Origin: Hymenobacter psychrotolerans DSM 18569 | GTDB lineage: Bacteria; Bacteroidota; Bacteroidia; Cytophagales; Hymenobacteraceae | DNA: 64,000 nt | Direction: 5' to 3' | NCBI RefSeq assembly: GCF_900142395.1 | Contig: NZ_FRAS01000017.1 | Span: forward strand, 1 to 64,000 | Part shown: piece after piece, positions 1 to 10,800 of the stretch | Numbering within the stretch: the first letter of the stretch is position 1 | Layout: each line of letters begins with the position of its first letter | Notes under the pieces: model-generated | What the model saw: only the letters and a program-made list of their open reading frames with translations | Told to the model about the DNA's origin: nothing | The model's database searches: none | Position numbers and translations under genes: made by a program

Positions 1-527
1 TGCAGACCGAAGAAGGCCGCCAGTAGTTGTTTGTGGCCATTGACCGTACCAGCAAAGTCGCCTTTGCCGAGTTGCAGCCCCAGGCCACCAAGCTCGCCGC
101 GGCGGAGTTTCTGCGCCGGGTCTTGGCCAAGCTGCCGTACCGGGTGCACACGGTGCTGACCGACAACGGCATCCAATTTGGCAACATGCGCCACCAGCCC
201 TGGGCGTTGCCCCACCTGTTTGACCGCGTCTGCACCGAGCACGGCATCGAGCACCGCTTCACTAAGCCCGGTCATCCCTGGACCAATGGCCAGGTCGAAC
301 GCATGAACCGCACGATTAAAGAAGCGACGGTCCAACGCTACCATTACCAGACAACCCACGAATTGAACGAGCACCTGCAGACCTTTCTGCTGGCCTATAA
401 CCACGCCAAACGACTCAAGACCTTGCGCGGCCTGACACCGCATGAATTCGTCTGCGCCCAGTGGCAGAAAAATCCCGTTAACTTTAACCAGGACCCGACC
501 CACCTCACGCTGGCACTATACAACTAG
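1..527 (+). pseudogene. IS481-like transposase, 3' part, interrupted by a stop codon
   Basis: The reading frame beginning at base 3 encodes the C-terminal half of a DDE integrase-core transposase. Visible motifs are LFVAIDRTSK, LTDNG (second catalytic Asp) and NGQVERMNRTIKEA (catalytic Glu), followed by the NHAKRLKTLRGLTPHEF tail typical of IS481-type enzymes. The first catalytic Asp would lie before the window. A TAG at 24-26 falls where relatives usually have Tyr (RRYLFVAID), so the frame is broken; the TTG at 27 would only give a fragment lacking the first Asp. The right end of the element probably lies in the 38 bases before yicC, but the left end is not visible and the terminal repeats cannot be paired. 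Family assignment is good; inactivity is inferred and a sequencing error is possible. Confidence 0.75.
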
Positions 528-565
528 CTGTTATTTTTGACGTCTCATTACTTCGTATCCCCACC

Positions 566-1462
566 ATGCTTCAATCCATGACCGGCTACGGCGTTGCCCA
601 CCGCGACACCGACCGTTATTCCGCTACCGTTGAGGTAAAGTCTCTCAACTCCAAATCCATGGACCTTACGCTGCGCCTGCCCCGCTTTCTGCAGGAGCGC
701 GAGCTGGAAATCCGGAATCTGGTAACCAGGAGCCTAGTGCGGGGCAAAGTCAATTTCAACTTCGATTTTGTCCGGGCCCGGGGCGCGGCGGCGCAGGCAA
801 GCGTAGTCAACCAGGCCATGCTGGCCACTGCCTACCACGAGCTGATGGCGCTGAGTGCCCGCACCGGCGCTTCGCTGGAGCAACTGACAGCCATTGCCAA
901 AGCCCTGCCGGGCGCGCTGCGGCTGCCCGCCGAGCTGCCGATGACGACCGAAGAAGAGGAAGAAATAACCTGGGACGAGCTGCTGCCGCTGGTGCAGGAA
1001 GCGCTGGACCGCACAAACGAGTTCCGGCGCACTGAGGGCCAGACGCTCACCACCGAAATCCTGACTTACCTCGACAGCATCCGGATCCAGCTGGCCGAGA
1101 TAGAGCGCCATGACCCAACCCGCGTCGACAATGTGCGTGAGCGGCTCCGCTACCACCTCGCCGACCTGGCCACCAGTGACCAGTTCAACGCGTCCCGGTT
1201 TGAGCAGGAACTGATTTACTATATCGAGAAGCTGGATATCGCCGAGGAAAAAGTGAGGTTAGTCAGCCATTTACACTATTTCACCGAAACGGTATATCTG
1301 CCAGAACCCACCGGAAAGAAATTAGCGTTTATTTCGCAGGAAATTGGACGGGAAATCAACACGATAGGCTCCAAGGCCAACGACTCAGTAGTACAGCACT
1401 TAGTAGTAGGCATGAAGGAAGAACTGGAAAAAATCAAGGAACAGATCAATAACATTCTCTAA
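566..1462 (+). CDS. yicC: YicC/YloC family endoribonuclease
   Basis: 298 residues, the usual family length. It opens with the diagnostic MLQSMTGYG and closes with the DUF1732 signature (GKKLAFISQEIGREINTIGSKA). YicC of E. coli is an RNase involved in RNA turnover; that role is carried over by homology. There is no SD sequence; ATG 566 is chosen because MTGYG must be N-terminal. In many bacteria gmk (guanylate kinase) follows directly; here it does not, and a 326-base AT-rich gap comes instead. The last ~260 bases of the gene are visibly more AT-rich than the first 600. The transposase fragment ends only 38 bases upstream, so its promoter may lie in or next to the insertion element. Confidence 0.9.
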   Translation: MLQSMTGYGVAHRDTDRYSATVEVKSLNSKSMDLTLRLPRFLQERELEIRNLVTRSLVRGKVNFNFDFVRARGAAAQASVVNQAMLATAYHELMALSARTGASLEQLTAIAKALPGALRLPAELPMTTEEEEEITWDELLPLVQEALDRTNEFRRTEGQTLTTEILTYLDSIRIQLAEIERHDPTRVDNVRERLRYHLADLATSDQFNASRFEQELIYYIEKLDIAEEKVRLVSHLHYFTETVYLPEPTGKKLAFISQEIGREINTIGSKANDSVVQHLVVGMKEELEKIKEQINNIL

Positions 1463-1788
1463 GTCCAAACCAATACTCCGCCACCCTCGTATTGTATTTT
1501 GCTGGTAAATTATAGAATAGGCCTTTAGCTATAAACTGTTGGCATTTTATCATAATCTGCTGAATACCGGATTACACCCGCTCGCCCTGCTGCATCCATG
1601 AAACCCCCGTATATGGTCTCCTGATGAAGATTTCCTCCCGATTTGGCTTTCAAACGCAAATTATTTTTTTTCGCTTGGGGCTTGCAGATCTGGGTTTCTT
1701 ACGTAAATTGTGTTATCCGAACAGACTGGCCTTTGTGTGGTCTTCGGTAAAAATTGCTTTGTCATTCATCTTTTTTCAGCCTTAGACT
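1463..1788. other. AT-rich intergenic region between yicC and an exported protein gene
   Basis: No convincing open reading frame or RNA gene is seen. The stretch is AT-rich against its GC-rich surroundings, with a run of eight T near 1667. It ends with a candidate promoter for the next gene. It could be a remnant of lost sequence downstream of yicC, where gmk would normally lie; nothing recognisable remains. Confidence 0.5.
1732..1762 (+). promoter_or_regulatory. Candidate Bacteroidota-type promoter
   Basis: TTTG at 1732-1735, an 18-base spacer, then TTGCTTTGT at 1754-1762. This matches TTTG-N19-TAnnTTTG except for one base in the -7 box and one base of spacing. Transcription would begin about 20 bases before the ATG at 1789. 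Confidence 0.4.
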
Positions 1789-2334
1789 ATGAAAAAAGTA
1801 GTACTCTTCCCAGTTGCCTTCTGCCTGATGCTGTTGATGACAGCCTTCCGGCCGGCTGCAGAAATTGAATTGATCAAGAAGCGTGTGCTTAGTGAGCGGG
1901 TTGAAATCCTGATTCCTAAGGGCTTCGAGGTGATGAGCGAGCAGCAGATGGACTTTAACTATGCCAAAGCCCAAAGCCGCCCGAGCGTTATTTACACCAA
2001 CAGCAAGGAAGCCAGCATTTCCTTCACCTACACCGACAATACCGCCGACCAGGACATGATTGACATGTACGCCGGCAACTTCTACAAGACCTACTCGAAG
2101 CAATTTAAGGAGGCCAAGTGGTTTGGCAACGGTATCAAGGAAATTGCGGGCCGCAAAGTAGGCTACCTTGAGTTGATGAAGCCCGAGCTTGGCCACGAGG
2201 TATATCAGTTGATTTTCTTCACGGACGTGGAGGGCAAGCTGCTGATGTGCACCTTCACTTGCGCCGACCGTCAGAAGCCGGAGTGGGAAGCCGTAGCCAA
2301 GCAGATCATGAACTCGATTAAGGCAAACGGCTAA
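1789..2334 (+). CDS. Small exported protein of unknown function
   Basis: 181 residues. A signal peptide is clear (MKKVVLFPVAFCLMLLMTAF, cleavage near residue 25). The mature part has alternating beta-strand and helix features: a VEILIPKGFEVMSE strand, a TNSKEASISFTYTD segment, a YKTYSKQFKEAKWFGNG helix and a C-terminal EWEAVAKQIMNSIKANG helix. This resembles periplasmic DcrB/PsbP-type alpha-beta proteins, but I do not recognise a named family. No catalytic motif is visible. It appears monocistronic, with a candidate promoter before it and a hairpin terminator after it. Likely periplasmic. Confidence 0.7.
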   Translation: MKKVVLFPVAFCLMLLMTAFRPAAEIELIKKRVLSERVEILIPKGFEVMSEQQMDFNYAKAQSRPSVIYTNSKEASISFTYTDNTADQDMIDMYAGNFYKTYSKQFKEAKWFGNGIKEIAGRKVGYLELMKPELGHEVYQLIFFTDVEGKLLMCTFTCADRQKPEWEAVAKQIMNSIKANG

Positions 2335-2357
2335 GCCCGGACGCCCAAAACATAAGC

Positions 2358-2404
2358 AGCCCCGCAGCCACTGGCCCTTGTGCCGGTAGTTGCGGGGCTT
2401 TTGC
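2358..2404. terminator. Hairpin terminator between convergent genes
   Basis: agccccgca at 2358-2366 pairs with tgcggggct at 2391-2399, followed by a short T stretch. It lies between the exported-protein gene and the convergent M28 peptidase gene. Confidence 0.7.
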
Positions 2405-2417
2405 TTTACCCTACTTG

Positions 2418-3791
2418 CTACCAGGTACTGCTGGCTCCAAGTGCATCCAGGAAGCTACGCAGGAGGCCGAAGACGCTGGAGAAGGCCGTAAGCGGCAGCG
2501 TTTCGGCCCGGTCATGTACGTCGTGGTAGGCAGTGGAGCCGCCGCGCGTATACAGGAAAAATGCCGGTACGCCCCGCTCGGAAAAGGGAAAATGGTCGGA
2601 GTTGGCGGCCCGGCCCCGAGCGGCCAGGCTGGGCAGCGCCTGGTTTGCGTTGTTGAGGCGCTGCAGCAGCTGGAATTGCGCCGGCAACTCCCGGCCATTC
2701 ACTACGGTAGCCCCCTCAGAGCCCGTGCCCAGCAGATCCAGATTCAGCAGAAAACGGATACGGCTGAGCGGCACCAGTGGGTGCTCCACAAAGTACCGGG
2801 AGCCCACCAGGCCAGCTTCTTCCGCCCCAAACGCCAGAAACGCAACTGAATAGGCAGGGCGGTTTTCGGGGCGGGCATAATAAGCGGCCAGCTCCAGCAG
2901 CATGGCGGTGCCGCTGGCATTATCGTTGGCGCCGGGGAAATAGGCTTTCCGGCCCATGGTGCCGAGGTGGTCGTAGTGGGCCGTCACAACCAGAAACGAG
3001 TCGGGCTGCAGGCGGCCGGGCACGAAACCCACGATATTCTGCGTCGGATACCGGCGCTTGAGCTCCGCATCTACCCGCACGGTGGCCAGCGCCACAACAG
3101 GGCCGGCAGCCGTAGAAGGAATACTGTTCCAGACAGATTCCAGGACTTCCAGGCGCATCTGCCCGGCTTGCTGCGGAGCCAGGGAGGCCGTGAGCTTGGG
3201 CACCAGTGTAAGGCGGATAGCCGCGGAATCAATATGCTGCCGCAGGGCCGACGGCAAGGTAGCCAGGCGCGGCTCGTCGGGGGCGCGCAGTACCAGCCCG
3301 CCCTGGTACCAGCGACGCTGCAACAGGTGCTGCTGCACCGCCGGATCGGTGAAAGCCAGCGTATCGAAGCGCACGAGGGGCACTGCCGAAAACGCACCGC
3401 CGACTTTGCCGGGGCCGGAATCCGGAGCGGCAATAAACTCCTCTCCTACCCGCAGCTTGCGGGAACTACCCAACCCGGGAAAGCGCAGCATGCCTAAGCT
3501 CAGCTCCAGTTTCAGCGCGCCCGGAAACGTGTTTACATCCAGCTCAAACGGCTGGGTATAGTCGGGCGCAAGCGGCTGCAGGCCCAGCTCCCGGAACCGT
3601 TGGCGGATATAGTCGGCCGCTTTTTGCTCCCCCTTCTGCGCGTAGCCGCGACCGTGCATGCTCCGGGCCGACAGAGCCTGAACCGTGCGCTGTACGCGCG
3701 GCATATCCTGAGCGCTGGCTGTGGAAAGAGGCCACCCCAGCGCCACGCTTAGCGCTATGCCCGGCCACCACGTTCGTGCAATATGAGCCAT
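2418..3791 (-). CDS. M28 family zinc metallopeptidase, exported
   Basis: 457 residues. An N-terminal signal peptide ends near ALGWPLSTASAQ. The di-zinc peptidase motifs are all present: TAHYDHLG (His ligand), GANDNASG (bridging Asp), GAEEAG (catalytic Glu and Glu ligand), NLDLLG (Asp ligand) and YHDVHD (His ligand). Residues ~100-240 form an insert resembling a PA-type domain. Such enzymes remove N-terminal residues from peptides in the periplasm or outside the cell. The C terminus shows no T9SS sorting tail. The VanZ-like gene lies 26 bases upstream on the same strand, so the two may share a transcript. Substrate cannot be told. Confidence 0.88.
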   Translation of the reverse strand: MAHIARTWWPGIALSVALGWPLSTASAQDMPRVQRTVQALSARSMHGRGYAQKGEQKAADYIRQRFRELGLQPLAPDYTQPFELDVNTFPGALKLELSLGMLRFPGLGSSRKLRVGEEFIAAPDSGPGKVGGAFSAVPLVRFDTLAFTDPAVQQHLLQRRWYQGGLVLRAPDEPRLATLPSALRQHIDSAAIRLTLVPKLTASLAPQQAGQMRLEVLESVWNSIPSTAAGPVVALATVRVDAELKRRYPTQNIVGFVPGRLQPDSFLVVTAHYDHLGTMGRKAYFPGANDNASGTAMLLELAAYYARPENRPAYSVAFLAFGAEEAGLVGSRYFVEHPLVPLSRIRFLLNLDLLGTGSEGATVVNGRELPAQFQLLQRLNNANQALPSLAARGRAANSDHFPFSERGVPAFFLYTRGGSTAYHDVHDRAETLPLTAFSSVFGLLRSFLDALGASSTW

Positions 3792-3817
3792 AAAAAAGCA
3801 CTGAGTTCAGACAGTTG

Positions 3818-4225
3818 CTACTCCCACCAGCGGCGGGTACCGTAGGCCAGCAGTAGCCCAATAGCCGCGCCCATCCCGTCGCTGATGGCATCCGACCATT
3901 CGCCGTGCCGGCCCAGGTTCATGGTCATCTGCAGCACTTCTATCAGCAGGCCGAAGCCTGTGCAGGCAACCAGCAGCAGCAGATAAGCGTGCCGGCGCAG
4001 CCAGGGCCAGCGGGTTTGGCGGCGCGCCGATACAACAGCCAGCGCGGCCTGCACCACAAACACAAAAGCATGAGCGGCAGTATCGAAGGAAAGCAGCTCC
4101 CAGGGCGGCACCACCGGCATGTCTTCGGCCGGCGTGAGCGTGAGCACCAATACCAGCGCCGCCCACGCCAGCGGCAGCCCCACCAGAGGGCGGCCACGAA
4201 GCATGGGCGGCGCGAAGACAGTCAT
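3818..4225 (-). CDS. VanZ-like family membrane protein
   Basis: 135 residues with about four hydrophobic segments. Family features are the early LTLTPAEDMP, a FDTAAHAFVFVV segment (VanZ proteins carry a D/K..H in this position) and the late FGLLIEVLQMTMNLGRHGEWSDAISDGMGAAIG, with the E..Q and DxxDxxxN/G-type motif. Biochemical role in Bacteroidota is unknown; the family name comes from teicoplanin resistance. It starts 21 bases after the end of gcvH, an arrangement common in this phylum, so it is probably cotranscribed with gcvH. Confidence 0.85.
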   Translation of the reverse strand: MTVFAPPMLRGRPLVGLPLAWAALVLVLTLTPAEDMPVVPPWELLSFDTAAHAFVFVVQAALAVVSARRQTRWPWLRRHAYLLLLVACTGFGLLIEVLQMTMNLGRHGEWSDAISDGMGAAIGLLLAYGTRRWWE

Positions 4226-4246
4226 TGTGACTAGGGCGGAAGACGC

Positions 4247-4627
4247 TTACGCGCCTACCAGCTCGCCGTAGGCTTCAGCCGACAGCAGACCTTCCAGCTC
4301 GGCGGGGTTGCCAATCGACATTTTCACCATCCAGCCGTCGCCGTAGGGGTCCGAGTTCACCGATTCGGGGTTGCCGTCGAGGTGGCTGTTCACTTCCAGT
4401 ACCGTTCCGGAAATAGGGCTGAACAGGTCAGATACCGTTTTCACGGCTTCTACAGTACCGAATACTTCGTTCTGCGCAATTTCTTTATCAAGCGTATCGA
4501 TGTCTACATACACGATGTCGCCGAGTTCCTTCTGGGCGTGGTCGGTGATGCCGATGAAGGCAACGTCACCTTCTACACGTACCCATTCGTGCTCTTTCGT
4601 GTACTTCAGTTCAGCAGGCAGGTTCAT
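4247..4627 (-). CDS. gcvH: Glycine cleavage system H protein
   Basis: 126 residues, the standard length. It carries lipoate on Lys63 ([11 protein letters not shown]) and shuttles the methylamine group between the P, T and L proteins of the glycine cleavage complex. [16 protein letters not shown] is the typical N terminus, so the ATG at 4627 is preferred over the 43-residue longer frame from 4756. It lies between sprA and the VanZ gene, as in many Bacteroidota. The other glycine cleavage genes are not in this window. Confidence 0.95.
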   Translation of the reverse strand: MNLPAELKYTKEHEWVRVEGDVAFIGITDHAQKELGDIVYVDIDTLDKEIAQNEVFGTVEAVKTVSDLFSPISGTVLEVNSHLDGNPESVNSDPYGDGWMVKMSIGNPAELEGLLSAEAYGELVGA

Positions 4628-4718
4628 AGAGTGCGGGATTGGAAAGTGGGAAATGTGACGGACCCAGGCGGGCCGGCAAGCCAAAAGTACGGGGAAAAGG
4701 TGAGGTGGGGAAATACAG

Positions 4719-4780
4719 AAACGGCGAGTTTGCCAGTTGGCCGGCACTTGTGGCACGACCTCAAAGCAAACTCGCCGTTT
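4719..4780 (-). terminator. Probable terminator of sprA
   Basis: aaacggcgagtttgc at 4719-4733 pairs perfectly with 4766-4780 around a ~32-base loop. It lies just past the sprA stop codon. Read on the minus strand, the stem ends in a short T run. Confidence 0.6.
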
Positions 4781-4804
4781 TCTGGTTTCCAGTTCTGCTC
4801 CGGC

Positions 4805-7800
4805 CTATTGCGACAGACTATAGCGCAGCTGCAGGCCGCCTTCGGTGGTAGAGTTCTTGAACGAGTTCTGCACGCGCGGGTCCGTGACTGTCCGCGAGAA
4901 GAAGAACTGCAGATTCAGGCGCTGGTTGAGCACGTAGTCGATGGTGGGGCGCAGCTGGACCTGGCGCGTGCCGTTGGTCGTAAGGCCCTTGGCCCGCCCG
5001 ATGCTGGCAGGAACCGCCGGGGTAGCTTCCGACTCATCTACTACATCCTCAATCGTGCGCTGAATGGTGGTGTTGTCGCGGATGCTGAGGTCGAGGCGGG
5101 CAGTCAGCTCATTGCGCAGCACGCGCTGCTCGCCCCCAATGCGGAAAGGCAGGCGCAGCCGGTTGGTAGCGTAGCCGAAGCCAATCACCAGCTCCTGCGT
5201 GTGCAGCTCGGTTACCTGAGCATTGGTGGTGTTCAGGGCCACGGCCCGCTCGGTGCGCAGCTCTACCCGGCCGGTTATCTTCTCCAGCGTCTGGAAGTTG
5301 ACGCCAATCAGCGGCGAGAGGCGCTCGGCAATGCTTACCTGCCCTACCACGTAGTACGGAATGTACTGACCCGAGGAGTTGGTGAGGAAGCTCAGCTCAT
5401 TGTCGCCTGGCTCTCGGGGGTATCTGGAGTTGGTGGTGTAGCCGGCAATGTTATACACCGAGCTATAGGCGTGCGTGAGGGCAATGGAGCGGAAGTAGCG
5501 CTTCACGAAGGGCAACTCGGCCAGGCCATTGTACTGCACGTTCCAGTTCGGGATGGGCAGCTTGGCAAATGGCTTGAAGCCCTCGGCCTTGTAGCCATCC
5601 GACGACTTGCCCTGATACGCATCCAGGAAAGCCGGAATCAGCACATCCTGCGAGTTATAGCCGTAGGTTCCGGTGCCGGTGGTATTGGCCGCCTGCAGGC
5701 GTTGCTGGATGAAGCCGCGGTTTTCGACAAACCGATTGAAGGCCCTGGAAATCTCCCCACCCGCCGACCGGTCGCCGAACAGCGTCTGGATGCTCACGAT
5801 GGACGTGCTGAACGAGCCGGAGCCCAGCGGCTGTGGTGCGGCCAGGCGGCCATCAGCATACGGCTCCAGCGTATTCTCGTCGATTTCGCGACGGTAGAAC
5901 ACTTCGCGGTTGCGCACCAGCTGGCGGCGAGCCTCCAGCTGTATGTTGAAGTCGCGGATGGGCTCGAGCGTGGTGCGGGCCGTCAGGTTTTCAGTGAGCA
6001 GCGAGCTGAGCGGCGTGTTGAGGAAGTCGCTCCGGTCGGTGTACCAGCCGCGGCCGGCCGCCCGGTTATACAGGGCATCCAGGTCGTACTGCTTGCCCAG
6101 CAGGAACGGAATGCCTGGCGCATCAAAGTCGCTGTCCAGCCCAAAGAACCGGGTTTTGGGCAGGTAGCCCGGCAGCAGCGTGCCGTTGGAGCGCGTGTAG
6201 GTGAAGTTGATGGCACGGGCCGTCATCAGAGACCGAAGCACGGCTTTCAGGAAGCGCAGCTCCGGCCCTTTGGCCGTATCGGTGGCGGGCGGTGTGGCCC
6301 CGGCCTCGCCGGCGCGCGCGCCAAGCCGGTCGAGGGCGGCGCCGGGCGTGCGGCTGCCTTTGGCTGCCTGCCCGGCAGCGGGCGCATTGTTGATGATGTT
6401 GAGGAAGCGCACCTTGTTGTAGAGCTTCACCAGATCAATCTTGCCGTTGGCGCTCAGCTCACCGTTGTTCTGAATGGTGTTGCCCAGGTTCAACTCAGTG
6501 GTGGCAGTATCGGCCGGGTTGAGCGGGTTTAGCGGAGCCCGTAGCGCCGTGGAAGCGGCCTGCCAGGTGTAGTTGGCCGCGTAGCGCGCATCCGCCGACA
6601 GCCAGTCGGTGAGCGGGAACTTGTCGAGCGGCAGCCGGTAGGTCAGGGCAATGGTCTGGTTGAAGTTGGTGGTGCGGCCCAGCTTAATCAGGTTGTCGCG
6701 CAGCATCTCGCGGTTGCGGCGTGCCTCCGGCGAGTCATCAATGGAGCTGCCCCGGCCCTCATCTACCACGGCCCGGTTGGTGGCGGTGTAGTCCAGGGTC
6801 AGCGCCTTCGTCACGGCCCACTGCATGTCGTAGATGCGGTTGAAGAAGAACGACTTCTGGAACACGCCGGGCCCTGCCACGGTGGGCAGCGTGCCGGGCT
6901 CCAGCACGCGCTGCAGGAACCGCTCGTTATAGCGCCGGTCAATGTCGGCCCGGAACGAGAAGCGCGAGGGCAGCGGCGTGAAGTTGACGTCCTGGAAGAT
7001 CTTCAGGTACGGGTTGTCCAGTGCCTTCACCTTGGCCAGCGGCGTGTAGGCTTTGGGCGTGGTCTGGTACACGTAAGCCAGCGCGCCGGTGTAGGTGCGC
7101 GTGTAGTCCCGGTCGGTGCGGATATCGGTGTGGGTGCGCTCCGTGATGGAGTAGCTCACGGCGAAGTTCTCGATGTCGTAGGGCATCGGCTTCTTCTCCG
7201 TGTTGGTGCGTTCCTTGCGCACGTTCAGCACCGAAATACTGCGGCTGCTGGTCTGGTCGATGACTTCCTTGCGGTAGGCCGCCTTATCCGTTTCCGACGT
7301 GAACTTGCGCAACGACTGCTCCAGCTTGGTATCGGGGTCGAGCGGGTCGTACTCGGGGGCGCGGCTTTCGTGGCCAGCCTGAATCAGAACCGGCACGCGC
7401 AGGCCCAGCTTCTCGGGGAAGAACTTGTCGGCCGCTACCGTGGCGTTGATGTCGCCGCGCTTGATGTCTTCCAGCGAGCGTTGGGCCAGCTTGTCCTGCA
7501 GCCCGCCAAAGCCCACCGACACGTAGCTGCCGGTGGCCGTGATGTTGGCTACATCGGCCAGCTTGGTGTTGAAGCGCGCCGTGGCGGCCCAGCCGTTTTC
7601 CTTGTCGAAGTCGAACACCCGGAACTCATCGGCCCACAGGCACATGCTCTTGGAGTTGCCGTCGTTGGTGGGGTTGAAGATACCAATCATGGCCCCCTGC
7701 ACCGCACTCAGGTCGGGGTTGCCGAATACCGTGATGCTGGCGCCGTTGGGGAAGGTTTTGGTGTACGGCCCGGTGTAGCTGGCCCCGCCCGAGCTGATGG

Positions 7801-10800
7801 CCAGGTTGCGCTCGGCCTTCACGTCGATGAAGTCCTGCAGCGCCACCTGAATCTGGTTGGCATCGGGCCAGATTTCGGCCTGCGTGGTAGCGCCCTGCCG
7901 GGTCACGACCAGCGGCAGGCGGTACTCGTAGTAGTTCTGGTTGTAATCGGTGCCGAGGCGGATGAAGGCCTGCACGTCGCCGTCGCGCAGGTTGGCGTTT
8001 TCACTTTCGGCGTGCAGGAACAGGCGCAGCTGCTTGTAGCGCAGCAGGCTCAGACTCAGGTTTTTGTAGGCTGCCTGCCCGAAACCGTCGCGCAGCTCTT
8101 CTACGCACAGGCGCAGGCTCTGCTCGTTCTGCTGGCGGTTCACGGTGCTGGAGCCGTACTCCTTGTCGCGCTGGATGTTGGGCGGCAGCACGTAGGGAAT
8201 GGCGCCTTTGTTGCCGGGGCCGTTTTCCTCGATGCTTACCGTGCTGATGTTGAAGGCCGCCGCCGTTTCGCCGCAGTTCAGGCAGGGCTGGTTGGGCTCC
8301 GAAATCGGGCTCAGGTAGCGGCGCCACTGGTTGGCAATAAACTGCGGCTGCACCATGCGCAGCACCACCGGCTGCTGCCAGTCGGTGAGGTACATGCGCA
8401 GGAACCGGATAGACTTGAAGCCGAAGGCCTGCCCGTCGGCGCTGCGCACGTTGTTGTAGCTGCGCACCGGAATCCGGAACTGGTACCACGATACCTGGTC
8501 GCCCTTCACGGTGTTCGTGATTTTGTCGACCACGTAGTTGCTGCCTACTGCCAACTGGCCGTCGCGCAGCTCCAGCTCATACTCGTAGTAGCGCTCCGTC
8601 TCCGAAATAACGTTGTCGCGGTTCAGGTCTTCCTTGTCGGGGAAGGCGGTGGAGGAAAGCTGGCTGTTCTCCTGCGAGTTGCCTTCCATGCCGTTGTACT
8701 GCTTGTAGCGGCCCAGAATACCCACGTTGTTCTGGTCGTAGAACGGGTCGAGGTGGTGGCGGAAATTGTCGCCGGAGGGGTCGGCGTAGGCTTTGCTGAA
8801 GAACGCCGCTTCCTCCGTATCGTTCAGGCCATCGAGGCCGATGTCCTGGCGGGCGCGGCCACCGGGCGTGTTGCTGAAGGCATCGGTCAGGAACTGCTGG
8901 CGCGACACGCGGCCCCATTCCGTCCGGCGGGTGTCGTTGGGGTCGGCCGGGTCGGTGGCGGGCAGGCCGTTTTCAAACTCGTACTGGTTGTTGTCGCGCA
9001 GCACGTCTTCGCTCACGTTGCCGAGGTTGATGATGAGCCGTCCGCCGGTTTCGTTGTTCACTGGTGGGTTCTCGCCATCGTTGATGCGGCCCCGCTCGCC
9101 TTTCAGGAACGGGTCCATCATCCAGAACTCCAGGTACTCAACGTTGGCGTTGTCGAAGTCGGTGTCGAAGGTGATTTCGCGCGAAATGGCGCCGAAGTTC
9201 TGCTGCGGGTTCGGCAGGGTTTTGCCATCGGCCCCAATGCCGGGGTTATAGTTGTACTGCCCGCGCTCCGACGGATAATAGGCCAGGTCGAGCGAGTATT
9301 CGAAGCCGTTGCCGGAGGCGCCCACGTCACGGTTCGGGAACACCTCAATCCGCTCGATACCGCGCGTGTAGTGGTTGTCCAGATCAGCCACCCCAATGTT
9401 CGACGGCTTGTTGGGCCCGTCGGTGTAGTAGGTCTGGTCGATGGAGTACCACGCCAGCTTGGCCCGGCGGTACGCCGACGTCACGTCGTTGACGTCGAAA
9501 TTGGGGAAGGTGCGCGGCGTGGAGCCCAGGCGCCAGGCCACTGCCGAGTTCAGCCCGCCCAGCGTGTAAGGCGTGCGCGCATTCTCGAAGTCATCCAGAT
9601 ACGACACGCCGTTTTCGCCGTTGCCCAGCTTCGACTGCCCGGGCAGCAGCTGCGCAAACTCGCCGCTGAACGCCACCGATGACGGCTCCTTCGTCGAAAT
9701 GAAGGGCAGCATGTCGAGGTACTTGGTGAGGGCGCGCGAGTCGCGGCGCAGGTTCACGTCGAAACCGTAAATCGTGTTGTTGCCGGGTTCGTCGCCGATG
9801 TTGACGCGGTTGATGCCGGGCGCCTGGTTTTCGCGCAGGTGCAGCACCGTGGCCCCGAAGTTGATGTCTTGGCTGAGGCGGTAGTCGAAGCGGGCCCCCA
9901 GCAGCTTGCGCGGCTGCACCTGCACCAGCGCATTCTTCTCGAACTCCACCCGCAGCTCATTTGCCGAGTTGAGGTAGGCCGGGTTCAGGATTTTCACCTT
10001 AGCCTGGTCGTAGAACACCTGGTAGTCGCGGCCTTCTTCCAGCAGCACCGAGCCGGCGCGCACCCGCACCGAGCCCTGCGCAATGCCCAGGCCGGGCAGC
10101 GTAATTTCGTCGGTAGCCGTGGCCTGAAACCGGCCGCGCAGCACAAACTTGTCTTTCTCGGTGCGCTGCTGCGCGTCGCTCTGCACCTGCGTGTAGAGTT
10201 CCTGATAGACGTATTTATCGATGAGCGCCTGCTCGGCCGTGGGGTCGAACTTGGTGCGCAGGAACGAGCCGAACGGCTCGACCAGCGGGAAGATTATTTT
10301 GCCCAGCTCCGGGTCAATGGTGATACCCGGGAAGAAGTCGAAGTTGCCGTCAGGGTTCTGGTCGTTGTTGGGGTTCACGTTGTCGAGGTTGAGCACCTCA
10401 ATCAGCGGAATGTTCTGGATGACGCCCGGCTGGCCGTCCTTGATGGAAATCAGGTCGACGCCGGTAATGTCGTCTTTGTAGATGATCTGCAGCTGGAAGT
10501 TGTCCCGGTTGAGCTGTGAGGCATTCAGCGGGTACACGTTCTTCATCATCAGGTCCCACGTCGGCAGGTTGCGCGTCAGCAGGTTGGGGTTGTCGGGGTT
10601 CTGGCCGGGGTCGGCAATACCGACGGCCGGGTTGGTAGCTTTCAGCAGCTTCAGGAACACCACTTCGTCCTGGCCACGGTTGCCGTAGTCGTCCACTACT
10701 TCCCCCACTTTGTAGGTTTTGCCGTTGTAGAGGTACTCGTAGCTGACGCCCAGTACCTGCTCGGGCAAGAGCTGCGTGTTCAGCGAAATGTAGCCCAGCT

